Notes under the pieces: model-generated | Told to the model about the DNA's origin: nothing | Database searches by the model: none | The model's input: the letters and a program-made list of their open reading frames with translations, nothing else | Part shown: positions 22,951 to 35,107 of the stretch, one piece after another | Layout: the number at the start of each line of letters is the position of its first letter | Numbering within the stretch: the stretch's first letter is position 1 | Translations under genes and position numbers: made by a program | DNA from: Sweltsa coloradensis | Taxonomy: Eukaryota > Arthropoda > Insecta > Plecoptera > Chloroperlidae | Direction of reading: 5' to 3' | Assembly (NCBI GenBank): GCA_024449915.1 | Contig: JAMZAV010000901.1 | Location: 310,001 to 374,000, forward strand | Length of the DNA stretch: 64,000 nt

Positions 22951-25900
22951 TTTTAAAAAAATTTTCCTAATTTAACAAAAATAATTTTTTAATGGAACTT
23001 TAAAAAGTAATGAGATACCCCCTTATACTAAAAAAAGTAGTTAAAAAAATTGGACAGAATATGTTTTTTAAAAAAGCTATCCCTCAACGGACTGGAAAAA
23101 GCGTTTGCAAGCGGAATAGTTTAATTCACGTTTGTGTGAAATTTTCCCTAAAAAAAATAGGGTTAAAATTGGGCCCCATTATTTGTAAAGGCCCAAAGGG
23201 CACCACAAAAACTGGGGGTTAGCAAACACTAAAAAACAGCACAAAAAGTCACATAAGAGGGTTTGTGACGGAACTTGGGGGTACCATGTTGAATTACGGG
23301 GCCTTTATTTTTGCAAACCCCGCTTGCTTTGGCGTCAAAATTCCCAAATTTTCGTTTTTTCGTGGAAGCAAATTTTTTTTCCCGGCCAGGGGGACACTCC
23401 CAAAACCCTGTTTCGAAAAAACCTTCCCTCGCGATCCAAAATAGTGTGGCAATTAAACTTATGCCGGGTTCCCCGGGCACAAGAGAACCCGGGCCCGGGT
23501 TTTCTCCTCATATTGTTTTTCAATAAGAAGTGGGACACAACGGGCGGGAGTCAGTGTTTTTGGTTTAATTCTTAAAACCCCCCCTTCCAGTAGCCTCGAC
23601 AAAAGCAGCACTGCCCCCTAAAGGGATAAAAATGTATTAGAAACTTTTACTAAAAAGATGACGATTATTTTTTCCGACTTCCCCCAAAAATACCCCAAAC
23701 TATTAGTTTTTAGTATTTTTTAATCCCTTTTAAATTTAACTTTTCAATTTTTTTAAAGCGTCGAAAAGCTGAAAAATTTTCCAAAAAATGCCTACGGGGA
23801 TAATGGTTCCCCGTAAAGGTGTCACCATTTGACAATATTCTTCTTAGCCCCCCCCCCCCTCCCCGGGCCCCCCCATTGATTTTGATAAACTTGTTTGTGT
23901 AATTTTTGCGTAATAAATTTATGTAATTTTTGTACCGGGTCTGGGGTGCTAATGTTTTTTATGTGCCGATGAGGGTCCGGGGGGCACAGCCTTCGGGGTT
24001 GAATTTAAAACTTTCATCCCCGGGGGGGCATTTAAAATCCCCCGGGGGGATTCATGGGTCCCCAAATACGGGGGGTTGGGGGGCGAAGTCCCCCAACCCA
24101 AAAGCGCCGCAGGGAAAAATTTTGAAAATTCCCGGATTTTTAAAGTGCGTTTGGGGCGTTTTAGAAAAAAATTTAGGTCTGAAAGAAATTTCCAAAAAGT
24201 GTGTTTTTTGTGTGTTGTGGGCCTAAAAATTCCTAAATATCCCCTAGATTTAAAACCCTTTAAAATGCTAGATTTATAAAAAAGGTCGATTAGAAACGGG
24301 AAAAAAAAAATACAATTTTTCCAAACAGGGTGAAAATAGTTTTTACTTTTTTAATACCCAAACCCCGGCACGAAATTTTTTAAAAATTTGACTAATAGGA
24401 AGCAAGTATCAGTTTTTTGCCTAAATACAAGGAAAAAAATGGGGGTTTATCCCAAAATTTTACAGGAGCCTTCGATGGTTTCCTGATGATAGTGTTTTCA
24501 CATCCCAAAAGTACACTGACATTTAACCAAAAAATACTGCATCTGTATAGTCCTGCAAACGCAACCTTCAAGGCCCCGGGCTGGGAGCCAACATACAAAA
24601 AAGACATATTTTTGGGGAAATTTTCTAAAACCAAAAAGTCGGAAACCCCCGAATGACCATACATTTTTCAAATTGTTCTTGACCTCGTGGTTTTCCCCAA
24701 AACTTTTTTTTCATAGGGGTTTCCTATTTTTATTACAGTTTAAAAAAAATTTAAAACCCTTTAAAAACCTTCAAAGCGAAAATTATGGGTTGGCCCTTTC
24801 CCAAAAAAGGGAAAGTGACATTATTTGAAAAATGAAGGGAAAAATAGTGCATGTAGTCAATTTTTTCCGGGGGGGTTTGCCCCCCCCCGGGACATAGCTG
24901 GATTCAACATGAACAAAATCCTGGGTTTTTTGTATACCGTTAAAAATTTTTTTAAAGGGTTTAAAAGGGGGATATATTTTTTTTCTTAGCACACCATACT
25001 TGCATACACCCCTCGTGACCACATTGGGATTTTTTCTTTTCATCCACAAAAAGATTGGGAAAAGGTAAGTAATTTTCCAGCACATACCGTACATCGGGAT
25101 TTTTTTAAATAGTCGAGTGTGTTTTAACATAAAAGCCCACTACAAAACCCAAATGAGTGGACGCGTTCCGCCCCCCAAAATTTACCACCACAGTAATTAC
25201 ATAATCATAATTAAAAACTTGTGCAAAAAATAGTACCGGGGTGCGAGATACGGTTTTTGATTGTTCTTAAAAAAATTTATACGCAATGCAGAACCCGTGA
25301 GTCAATATTTAGATTGGTATTTTTTAAAATGGTTTCCCGCAAATTTCCCCGGGAATCCCGGATGTTTTAGCAAAAGGGCCCACCCCGGCCACGGGGCAAT
25401 TAAACTCTTAATAAATAGCTAATTTATTTTTAAAAATTTGAAAAACATACAGCAGATAATTCTATTTTGGGTACTCCACACAAAATTACGTAAGATTGTG
25501 TGATGAGTTTAAACCCCCTTTAATAGAAAAGTAGTCAATTTTTGTGAATTTTTTTTTCAGTGAAAAAAAACGTCAGGTTTATGTGTTTGGGCACTATTAT
25601 TGTTTAAATAATAATTGGGGCGCAGGGTGTTGACAAATACAAATATTTTAAATATTGCTAGAATTGAAAATTTAAAAAAACCTTTTCTTAAAAAGTAAGA
25701 AACCCTCTTGACAAAGAAAATAAAATTTTTTTATAAAAATTTTTATAAGTCGTGAAAATTTCGCCGTTTTTTTAAAGCTACGAAAAATTTAAAGGGTTTA
25801 AATCAGTCCCGAAAGCGTAAACAGTCCCTTTGGGGTAGGGGGAAAGGGGTTTTTAAAAAATAATTCGGGGGTCGGGGTTTCCAATTTTTGTGAGTCATGT

Positions 25901-26984
25901 GTTTTATCACCCCAATTTTTAAAGGTTTAAATTTAAATATAATTTTTAATTAAGAGTTAGTTCGAAATAGAGGTATTTATTTAAAACTGAAAATATGGTT
26001 TAAAAAAGTGTTAAAATTAGCTCACCCATAATATTATATTTTTGGGTTTTAAAATTTCCCTGATAAAAAGTATCGTATTCGGGAAAAACGTTTTAGGAAA
26101 TCGAAATAAATGTCTGTGATAAAGCATGATGTGTTTCAACGTTGTGCAAAATAACAATGGAAAAACAAATAGGCCCACCCAAAATTATTTTTTTGTCTTC
26201 CATGTAGCCACTCTTCCTTTAAAGGATGGGGAAAAACCCAGGTTAAAGAAAATATTTTGCAAATTTTAATGTTTTCTGGGTATTTCCCCTCGAAAAGCCC
26301 CCAGGGCCTTTTCTCCGAAAAATCAGATTCCCCAAATTTTTTGAACTTTCCTTCAGATAGCGACGCTAAGTAAAATTTTGCTACAAAAAAAGTAGGTTCA
26401 CTACTTTTTCCCCTTCGCTTTGTTTTATTTTGGATAAGGGGAACTTAAATAGAATTTCCCCGTTTTTTAAGCACTTTGGAAATCGAGCCCAGATGATTTT
26501 GGCTCCAAATTTCGTGATTTGATTTTAACCCCTGAATATGATCAAAAAGCCAAAGTTCGTTTTACCTTTCCCTTTTTGGGAGTTCGATTTTGGGAAATTT
26601 TATCAACTTTTTGGCTAGCCCATAAAACAAAAATTGAATTTCTGGGAAAACGTAGAGTTTTTTCGCGGAAGCTCGTCGCACAGTGGAAGAATGCGACAAT
26701 CAAGCCGACGATGATCTGACTAGACCTACTGGACAATACCTCAGTAGGCACTCGGAATAAATAACCCCAGGAAGGGGGGATAAAATAGACTAATCACTTT
26801 ATTAATTTCTATGTGCAATACATAACCTACAATCACACGTAATTATGAAGCCAAAAAGTGCTTATCCTAACCTGCAGCATTTATTTCGATGAAACCTCTT
26901 TACCTACGTTTTTGTGAAGAGTTTGAGGGATTATTACTGAGCGAGCAAACAATCTTATACAAGTCCCAGCAGGCTACATGTCCC
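22951..26984. other. Noisy unassigned interior of foldback element II
   Basis: Many homopolymer runs and no recognisable domain in any frame. The part 26400-26980 is cleaner but still yields nothing I recognise. Confidence 0.5.
23840..24260. repeat. Dispersed GC-rich repeat, copy 1
   Basis: Shares with 27260-27640 a C/G-run opening, a GGGGGGCGAAGTCCCCC-type phrase, AAATTTTGAAAATTC and a TGGGGCGTTTTTAGA phrase. Both copies are degraded. Confidence 0.45.
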
Positions 26985-27180
26985 CTATAGCTGTCTTAGC
27001 AATGACTAGACTAGCTGTCTTTACCCCCGACAAAACCCGTAAGCCCCCTCTTGCTAGACTTGCTGGCTAAACTATCACTACCCACGAATAGCTCTAATAT
27101 TTTAACCATCTTTATATAGTATAGCTGTCAGCTATCACTAGCAATACTAGCCCCGACTTACCCTAACTAGTAATAGAACC
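26985..27180. repeat. CTAGC-rich satellite, short outlying block
   Basis: Contains GACTAGACTAGCTGTC, GCTATCACTAGC and ACTAGTAATAG, the same unit as the large right block. It is separated from it by an insertion-like stretch (27181-28015). Confidence 0.75.
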
Positions 27181-27259
27181 CAAAAGGGCCCCCCCGCCGA
27201 GATTTTTTAAAAGGGGGGCCCACAGGACAGTCGGGGGAACAAAGGGCATTATCATTTTT

Positions 27260-27640
27260 TTGGGGGGGGGGGGGGGGAGGATTTTTTGCGTTGCATGAAT
27301 TGTAATTAATTTGGGGGGCGGGATTTAAGCCCCCGGGGGGGTATGGGGGAGGTCCTCCCTAAAAAAAGCCCCGGAGACGAAATTTTTGAAAAATCAGGAT
27401 TATGAGGCCCTGGGGCGTTTTTAGATAAAAGTTGTGGGCTCAATTTCAAAACCCAAACAATTTTTAGTTTTTGGGGGCAATTTGGGTTTTTTCGCCATGC
27501 CCATCACCATACAAAAGGCCCAAATTTTAATTTGCATAGGCCTTGCAGACACATTTAAAAGGGTTTTTAAAAATAAAAAAAAACTATTATTATGGAATAA
27601 TATGAAAAATTTTTTTGTAGAAGAATAATGGGGGAGGGGG
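27260..27640. repeat. Dispersed GC-rich repeat, copy 2
   Basis: Same phrases as 23840-24260. It sits between two blocks of the CTAGC satellite and so probably inserted into it. Confidence 0.45.
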
Positions 27641-28015
27641 TCCCAAACGCACCCCGCAATCCTGTATATGCCGGCCACTGCCCGGGATCGCCCTAACCCA
27701 CGAGGGGGAAAGGCCCGGGGGCGGAAATAGGTACAGGGTCGGGGGAAAAGCTCCCGCCACGGAAATCGATTTTTTTTATGGTGTTAACGTTTTGAGGGAG
27801 GGGCTTTTAAAAGATTTGAGAGGGAAAAACGGCTATTGTATAACAAAACACCTTTTTGGCAATTTTGGGTTTTAAAGCTTATTTTTAAAAATGAGTTTAG
27901 AGAAAAAAAAAAGGTAAAGGGTTTTTCGGAAAAAAAAAGGGAGATATATTTCCCTTAAAATTTTTTTTTGGAATCAAATATGTTTTGTAAATCTTCAAAA
28001 ACCTGAAAATAAATG

Positions 28016-30731
28016 GCCAAAACCCCCCTCTAGCCAGTATAGCCAAACCCCTTTCTAGTACTAGCCGTTTTGTGAACTAGCTGTCCCCAAGCCAAAGACT
28101 AGCCCCACAAAGTAATAGCCTTCCCTTAATTTCTAGTAAATAGCTGTCTAGTCATCACTAGTGTCACTAGCCATGGGCTAGCCCCAGCCATATAAACCAT
28201 CCCTTGCTAGTACTAGTGTTTAGGGAACTGCTGTTTACAAGCCACGGGTAGCCCTACCAAGTACTAGCCTTTTCCCCCGCTAGTACTAGCTGTTAGCTTT
28301 CACTAGGTCCCCTATCCACGGGCTAGCCTAGCTAGTTTCACCATCCCTTTTCTGTAAATTTTGCTGGTCTAGCTATCTTTTTTCACTAGCCACGACAAGC
28401 CTTGCTAGTACACCCGGGCTAGGGTTTTCACTAGCACGATAGCTCTAGCCATACTTGCCATCTCTTGTAGTACAGCTGTTAGCTTTCACTAGGGTGAACT
28501 GCCCCAATTTGCCCCCGCTAGACTAGCCCCTTCCCTTTTTTCCCTCCCTTTCCCTCCCCTTCCCCAGGACCCCTCCCCCTTTTCCCCCCCCCCCCTTGCT
28601 AGTACTACCCGTCTAGTTTCACTAGCTTACACCCAGCCTAGCCCAGTACTTGCCATCCCTTGCTAGTACTAGTGTCAGCTATTTTTGCTTTTTTTCCACA
28701 GCCCCCGACAAACCTTTTTTCTAGTTAAACCCCTCTAGTTTTCACTAGCTAGACTAGCCTCTAGCCCAGTACTGCCTTTTCCCTTTCTAGTACTAGGTCT
28801 AGCTATTTCCCAAACTTACCTACCACAAATAGCCCCAGCTAGTACTAGCCTTTCCTTCTAGTTAAACTGTCAGCTATCACTAGCTGGAAATAGCCATAAC
28901 TAGCCCCCTAGCCTTCCCTTGCTAGTATAGCTGTCTAGCTTCACTAGCTTCCCCTAAGGGCCCAAATAGCCCCAGCTAGTCTAGCCTTCCCCTTTTAGTA
29001 CTAGCGTTAGCATCACTAGCTTCACTAAGGCCATAACTAGCCCTAAACCTTCCCCCGCTAGTACAGCTGGTTAAACTAAACACTAAATACCATAGCCATA
29101 AACTAGCCCTAGCCAGTTTTAGCCTTTCCCCCGTAGTACTGCTGTCTAGTATCAATGGTAACCCCTAGCCATAACCAAACCCTAGCCAGTACTAGCCATC
29201 CCCCGCTAGCACTAGCTGAAAACTACACTAGGCCCCTAGCCTTAAATAGGGCCCCAGCCAGTTTCTAGCCCTTTTCCCCGCTAGTACTGCTGTCTAGGGT
29301 ATCACAGGTACCACTAGCCATAACTAGCCCTAGCCCGAAATAGCCATCCCTCGCTAGTACTAGTGCTAGTACCCCTGTTCCATAGCCCCCTTAATAGCCC
29401 TAGCCAGTCTAGCCCTCCTCGTAGATAGGTGTCTAGCTATCACTAGCAAACCCCCCCGGGCCAAAAAAGGGCCCAGAGGTTTGCCATCCCTCGCTAGTAC
29501 TAGTGTTAGCTATCACTAGCTACACTAGCCATAACTAGCCCTAGCCAGTCTAGCCATCCCTCGCTAGTTAAGCTTTTCTAGCTACACTAGTTCCACTAGC
29601 CTAACTGCCCTAGCAGGCTTGCCCTCCCTTTTTTAGACTACGTTTAGTTTTCACTAGCTTTAAAATAGCCATACTAGCTCCAGCCAGTACTTGCCATCCC
29701 TTGCTAGTACTAGCTGTCTAGCTAAAATAGTGCCACTAAACACGACTAGTTAGTAGTACTTGCCCTCTCTTGTAGTACTAGCCGTCTAAATTTCAATAGC
29801 TGTAAATAGCACACTAGCTCCAGGAGTACTTGCCATTCCCCTTTCCCAGACTAGCTGTCCCAGCTTTTTGCTGCCCCTACTCGACTAGCTCTAGCTTTGT
29901 AATTGCCATCCCTTTCTAGTACTAATGTTAGGGTTTTTTAGCCCGCACTAGCTACGACTAGCTCTAGCCAGTAATAGCCCCTATCTTGTAGTAAAAAGCT
30001 GTCTGCTATCTCTTTCTGTCACTATTTCGAAATAGCTCTAGCTAGTACTTGCCCTCCCCCCCCCCCCCCCTCCCCCCTTTTTTTTTTCTTTTCTTCCCCC
30101 CCTTTCCCCTCCCCCACCCACCCCCCCACCCCCCTTGGGTAGTATAGCTGTCTAGCTTTTTTCAGCGTCACTAGCTACGACTGCTCAGCCAGTACTAGCC
30201 AAAATTTTGCTAGTAATATGTCTTGCTTTCCTCTGTCACTAACTCGACTAGCTCTAAACCAGTACTTACCCTCCCTTTCTAGTAAATAGCTGTTAGCTAC
30301 TATTGTTTAAATAGCCACACAAACTTGCTATTTCGCTTTTCTTGCTATTCCCAGCTGTCTAGCTTTCACTAGCCTGACTTTGCTTTAAATTTCTCTAAAA
30401 TCAGGCCCTTGCTTGTCTAGCTGTCTACTTTTTCCCAAGGGTGCCCCTAGACGAAAAACTTAGGAAATACTAGCCTATCCCTTTTTAGTCCCTCGCTGTC
30501 TAGCTGTCACTAGCTTGCTCTCGCTATAATTAGCTGTCTTTTTCCTCGCTATACCTAGCCTATTCTAGCTATTACTGGCCTTGACCTGCTAATGCTAGCT
30601 ATGTCTTGCCTGTTCTAGCTATCTTGTTCTAGCCACCTCTAGCTAACTTTTTTGTCACTGGCTATTGCTAGCAATCGCTGGCTAAAATATCAGCTAGTAA
30701 TGGCTAGAACAGGCTAGAATTTTTAGCAGGG
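28016..30731. repeat. CTAGC-rich ~71-bp satellite, right block
   Basis: Units read CATAACTAGCCCTAGCCAG, CTAGCCATCCCTCGCTAGTA, TAGCTGTCTAGCTATCACTA. The GCCATCCC mark recurs every 68-74 bases (for example 29195, 29268, 29342, 29411, 29483, 29552, 29620, 29691). Some units carry poly-C/poly-T noise (28500-28600, 30055-30130). The block ends at the inverted terminus TTTTTAGCAGGG. Confidence 0.9.
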
Positions 30732-31096
30732 ATTTCTGTTCTTTCTCTTTTTGGCTGTGTGGTGTACTCCTGCTGTTGTTTGTCTGGTCCCAAATAACAT
30801 TCAACTGAGCATAGCCTAGAAAAGGTTTTATAAGTTAATTTAGGGGACAAACATACCTAGTTCCAGGCTGTATTAGGTTTGGTTTGTTGTGTTACAACCA
30901 TTCAGAACACATCGGTAACGTGTGATACAGGCTACACTATACAGATAGTTCACGATTACATTCACCTTCACAACACCAATCTGCAAAATGGCTGATGAAA
31001 TTGAGACACATCAATACTAACTTTAAAAAATATTAACTAAACCAATAACGGATTTAGTGAATCTTCATTATTTACTACAATTCAGAAATTAAAAAA

Positions 31097-31173
31097 GTCC
31101 GCCCCAACCGGAATTCAAACCACGGTTCTCCCGCATTCCAGGCAGGCATCTCAACCACTAGACCATCAGGACG
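31097..31173 (-). repeat. tRNA-like SINE head
   Basis: Read on the - strand: D-arm-like GATGGTCTAGTGGTTGAGA, an anticodon stem CCTGC/GCGGG with loop CTGGAAT (GGA in anticodon position), and a T-arm/B-box-like GTGGTTTGAATTCC. A poly-T tract follows. The acceptor stem pairs poorly and a serine tRNA would need a long variable arm, so this is tRNA-derived rather than a working tRNA. Confidence 0.6.
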
Positions 31174-31245
31174 TGTACATTTCAATCTCTGAATTGTAGT
31201 TGCATTAGGCCTATACATCTGAATGGATGGATTTCTGAATTGTAG

Positions 31246-31312
31246 TTGGATGAGCGTAGCGAGCGAAGCGAAGACTTCAATTTCACCGACCCCCCAAAAA
31301 ATTTAGCTCGGG

Positions 31313-31344
<32 letters not shown>

Positions 31345-32035
31345 GTATTTCTGTCTGTTTGTTCGCTCTCTACCGGGCAAACGGCATATGCAATCTTGAT
31401 GAAAATTTGACAGGACCTTCGAAATCTCTGAACTTAGACTTGCTACGTTTTTGGGTACAATCGAAGAAATATTTCTCATGAATATCGTACTTTTACGATT
31501 TTTTTCGATTTTTTGTGCGATATTTTCGTGCCATTTGGGCCAATTCTGACCAAACGGGTAGGGCTACAACGTTCATATTATACATGAACAATAAGGTTAT
31601 GGTGATGTAGTACATTTTGAAAGAAAAAGTTGAAAAAGTTAGCCAGAATCAACAGAAATAAAGCTTTTAATATAAGTTTTTTGATTTTTTGTGCGATTTT
31701 TGTGCGATATTTTCGTGCCATTTGGGCCAATTCTGACCAAACGGGTAGGGCTACAACGTTCATATTATACATGGACAATAAGGTTATGGTGATGTAGTAC
31801 ATTTTGAAAGAAAAAGTTGAAAAAGTTAGCCAGAATCCATAGAAATATAGTTTTTAATATAAGTTTTTTACGATAAATAATACCAATTGACAAGAAACAA
31901 TAGAAGCTTGACAACAATCACCTACAATGCGTAGGCAACAAAACAAAGCACTTGTAAAAATAAAGATATCCCACGCAAACTAAAAACTTCAAAAAGCTCA
32001 TCCATCAACGCGGCGGGACTTTAGCGTTTTCCTAG
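31246..32035 (+). mobile_element. Helentron-like non-autonomous element, clean copy
   Basis: Starts TTGGATGAGCGTAGCGAGCG and ends AACGCGGCGGGACTTTAGCG then TTTTCCTAG, followed by host T. The 3' part has an AACGC/GCGTT hairpin, preceded by GCTCATCCA, the inverse of the 5' end. A 188-bp internal tandem duplication covers roughly 31517-31890 (TATTTTCGTGCCATTTGGGC begins at 31521 and 31709). Non-coding. It serves as reference for the degraded copies at 21205, 22196 and 46205. Confidence 0.75.
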
Positions 32036-32039
32036 TAAA

Positions 32040-33009
32040 TAATAACAATTACACCTATGGGAGTGTTTCCCGACTAACCAAAGCGAGAAATAGTGAATCT
32101 TCATTATCCCTTTAGAGTTTAGACTTAAGACTTACATTCATAACCACATGTCCCTAGTAAATTTCTGGTTCAGGACCCTTATTCTTGAAATTCGTGAAAA
32201 TGCCCACTCATTTGAGTGAACTCACTCACATAGCGATGTGTGAGTCACAAAACGCATCAAATGCTATTCTCGAGATAAAATTGAGATCGAATTCTCCCAC
32301 TCACAAGGCTCTCACTGGGACCCTTAAACGAGGCTAGCCAATATTGCCCTGCGAACCACTAACAATAGGATTCAAATAGTTCGATGACAGCTGTTTCATC
32401 CAGCCAATAGCAACCCTCCCTTGGCTCGTCTAACGGGGTAGGACTAGGAGATGAGATGCACTTGCTGTTGCTAGGACCAAGTTGAGTTACTTCCTTGTAG
32501 GTTACCCAAGCGCATCATGTCTTAAGCTGGCAAAATAACATGAATAGTGTGAAGTAAATACTAAGCTGTGTACACCCTGCATGTAAATATATTTAATTAA
32601 AATACTGTATTGACTCTACGGTAATGGGGTATGTTTTAATATTGAGTACATAACAAAATATTATGTGATGCATTTTGTTGCGATGTGGCTTGTCTACTTC
32701 CCGATGGTAGGAGCCTAGGATAGGCTTGCGCATTGGCTTGCGCAGGGGGTGGGGAAATATTTTGACATCTACATTCAACATTGTATTATGTCTGTGTCGT
32801 TATTGAGGATACATTCCACTTAAAATTATATTCTAACCAATATTAAAGAAGTGTAAGCATGCTATTTTATAATCTAATTCTAGGGCGACGGTCGTTCGCC
32901 CGCAGCCAAGCGCACGCGACTGCTTAGGCGACAACAAACTCGCGGCCTTGTATACGGTTGTTTTTGTTGGCGCCATGAAGGTGCTGTGCTAACATGTGCT
33001 GCATGGTGT
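32040..33009. other. Unassigned spacer
   Basis: No gene recognised. Around 32195-32240 there is a short GAGTGAACTCACTCAC palindromic patch; a similar patch in inverted orientation occurs at 35175-35250, so a degraded dispersed repeat is possible. Confidence 0.4.
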
Positions 33010-33023
33010 AAACGAGTTTCTAG

Positions 33024-33062
33024 CAGCACTTCCGTGACGTCACAGCCAAGATGGCAGCGCCC
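33024..33062 (+). promoter_or_regulatory. ETS/CRE/YY1-like motif cluster
   Basis: Within about 35 bases: CACTTCCG (ETS-type), TGACGTCA (consensus CRE, 33035-33042) and CCAAGATGGCAGC (YY1-type). It sits in a locally CpG-rich patch (32880-33080), a combination typical of TATA-less animal promoters. The ATG inside the last motif opens only eight codons. No exon can be tied to it, so it may be an orphan or transposon-borne promoter. Confidence 0.4.
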
Positions 33063-33109
33063 ACAAATTTCTACTAAAACTACCGTATACACCTACCCGA
33101 GTTGGGGGG

Positions 33110-33790
33110 GTTTTCAGCTATCTGCACACGCCACCCCAAAAGATTTATAATCTTGAAACTTGGTATATGACCTGATATGTGTCTTAAATATCAGTGAAAA
33201 GTCCAATGATTTGTATTTATAACATTACTATTATATAGTTTCATTTTTTATAAATAACCTGATATGTGGTCTATGACCTACAAAAAAAAAAAAATCACCC
33301 TCATCCGAAACCCTTTCTGTGTTGAAAACGTGCCTCAACATCGTTGAAATCCTTCCGGCTGGCTGGCTGGGAGGTTAATTCCGACGGAGAGAAATATGAG
33401 CCTACAGAGAAAACGGTACATCTTATCTTAGAACTATGAAACTTGGACCACACTTAGATGTATGTACCTCAGACGCAGTGCATTTTGCTTTCAAAACCAA
33501 AATCGGGTGACGGGGACTGAAGAAAATAAAATTTTGGATAGTAATCAAAACCCGTCATTACTAAGGCGTGGTAATTTGTACAAACTTAAAATTAAACATG
33601 CTCTTAACCATTATAAATATCTAGCGTCCAAGACACAAGGGGCTAATTTTGGGGGGACCGTGGACCCATAAATGTCAAAAAACAAGTCTGAACTTAAAAA
33701 ATTTAATCCTTCAAAGAAAAGGCTACAACTGAGAAGTTTCAAACGTGGAATACACCTTGTGTCGGTGAACATCAAAGCAGCGAGACAGAG
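33110..33790. other. Unassigned spacer
   Basis: No gene, repeat family or RNA recognised between the promoter-like patch and the GA microsatellite. Short open frames have no recognisable domain. Confidence 0.4.
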
Positions 33791-33793
33791 GGG

Positions 33794-33795
33794 GG

Positions 33796-33865
<70 letters not shown>

Positions 33866-33900
33866 CAGACAGACAGACAGACGGACGGAGAGAGACAGAG
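33794..33900. repeat. (GA)n with (GACA)n microsatellite
   Basis: About 30 GA units followed by GACA/GACG units. Arg-Glu and Ser-Leu frames through it are artefacts. Confidence 0.95.
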
Positions 33901-34009
33901 AGAGGAAGGTGAGCTGCGCACAACGCAACAGAAGTCAGAAATCCGACACTAGGGACATTTGTACACATTTTAATGCGTTTACACGTGTACTGTTTCTACG
34001 AAAATAATA

Positions 34010-34300
34010 ATCGTGTGTGTGTGTGTCCCTATGCTGTGTGCGGCCAGCCGCCGGCCGGCCAAAATCTTGTCGCGCCGTGCAATCGGTGCAGGTCACGGCA
34101 GCTGACAAATTGATTGTAGCATTGTTATTAGTTGGGCCTTCTGCCTACCCCTCGCGAGATCTTCTGGTATCGTTACCGCTTATCCCCCCGCCTGTCAAGA
34201 CAACTGACAGAAACAAGAAGCAGACTCTCCCGTCTCCAGGCATGTGCTCGGCCGCTCCGGTCGACATTTTATTGTTTGTCTCTTGCCGTTAAATCATGAC
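34010..34300. other. CpG-rich patch
   Basis: Contains GCCGCCGGCCGGCC, CGCGCCGTGC and TCGGCCGCTCCGGTCGAC in otherwise AT-rich DNA. The frame 34017-34292 has no recognisable domain. A promoter or first-exon region is possible but unproven. Confidence 0.3.
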
Positions 34301-34575
34301 GTGCGTGAAATACAAATAAACACCATTTTTTTTAGCAAGTGGCAAACATTACACAGTGTACACGCGCTGTCAGCCAAGAGTGTGCACGTTTAGGAAAGTA
34401 CACGCATTTGCCCATCCCTATCCAACACTATGAGCGGTGCCCAAGACCAACTTCAAACAAGCCGACAATATCTGACACTGCAACACACTTTTGAAGGAAT
34501 CGACTCCTTGAAAAAAATTTATAATCATTCTTCATTCATGCCTTGATAGGAAACAAAACAGTAAAAAGATGTAAT

Positions 34576-35107
34576 GTCCCTCACAAATACAATTTTTTTT
34601 TTTTAAATTGGCAGCCAAGCTCTCCTTCAAAAGTCTTTGGCTGTGAATGCTGTGAGATATAGAATTTGAGCCAAGCTTTTCAGTTTTCATTCTTCTTCCC
34701 TAGTTTTGCATTGAATAGAAGTTCGATCATTTCGCCTGTTGAGAGCGCCTAGCCAACCATTTTTGTGGTAAAAAAAGTATAAATTTTAAACTCAAAATCT
34801 TCAAAAAAATTGCTTGGCCATTGAATTTGGTTCATTACGAGAACTCTAAAAAGTTAATGGCCAAGCAATTTTTTTTATGATTATGAGTTTAAAATTTTTA
34901 CTTTTTTTATCACGAAAATGGTTGGCTTGGCGCTCGTCAACAGGCGAAATGATCTTACTACTTTTCAATGCAAAACTAGGGAGGACAAATGAAAAGCTTG
35001 GCTCAAATTCTATATCTCACAGCATTCACAGCCGAAGACTTTTGAAGGAGAGCTCGGCTGCCGTTTTTTTTTTTTTTTTTTTACAAATTTTTGTATTTGT
35101 GGGGGAT
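34576..35107. mobile_element. Foldback MITE, ~247-bp arms
   Basis: The left arm (34576-34822) is the inverse of the right arm (34856-35107) along its whole length with a loop of about 33 bases. Matching phrases include CACAAATACAA, GAGCTCTCCTTCAAAAGTCT-like, GCTGTGAGATATAGAATTTG and TTGCTTGGCCATT. Divergence between arms is visible but modest. Non-coding. Confidence 0.85.

Larger units (their letters stand above)
13100..30731. mobile_element. Foldback-type transposon II, 17.6 kb, satellite-bearing termini
   Basis: The left end CCCTGCTAAAAATTTTAG (13100) and the right end, inverted, CCCTGCTAAAAATTCTAG (30731) agree at 17 of 18 bases. They match foldback element I in the pattern CCCTGSTRAAAAWT. 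Each end leads into a ~71-bp satellite rich in CTAGC, G-rich on the left and C-rich on the right, i.e. in inverted orientation. AT flanks both ends, compatible with a 2-bp duplication as in element I. The interior holds a second satellite, degraded Helentron-like copies and sequence too noisy to test for a transposase. Alternatively this could be two separate satellite blocks whose ends match because both derive from one family. Confidence 0.6.

Noticed and set aside
28016..30720. CRISPR-like array
   Set aside because: Regular ~71-bp spacing, but the whole unit repeats with no unique spacers; the host is an animal.
31097..31173. Functional tRNA-Ser(GGA)
   Set aside because: Lacks the long variable arm of serine tRNAs and has a weak acceptor stem.
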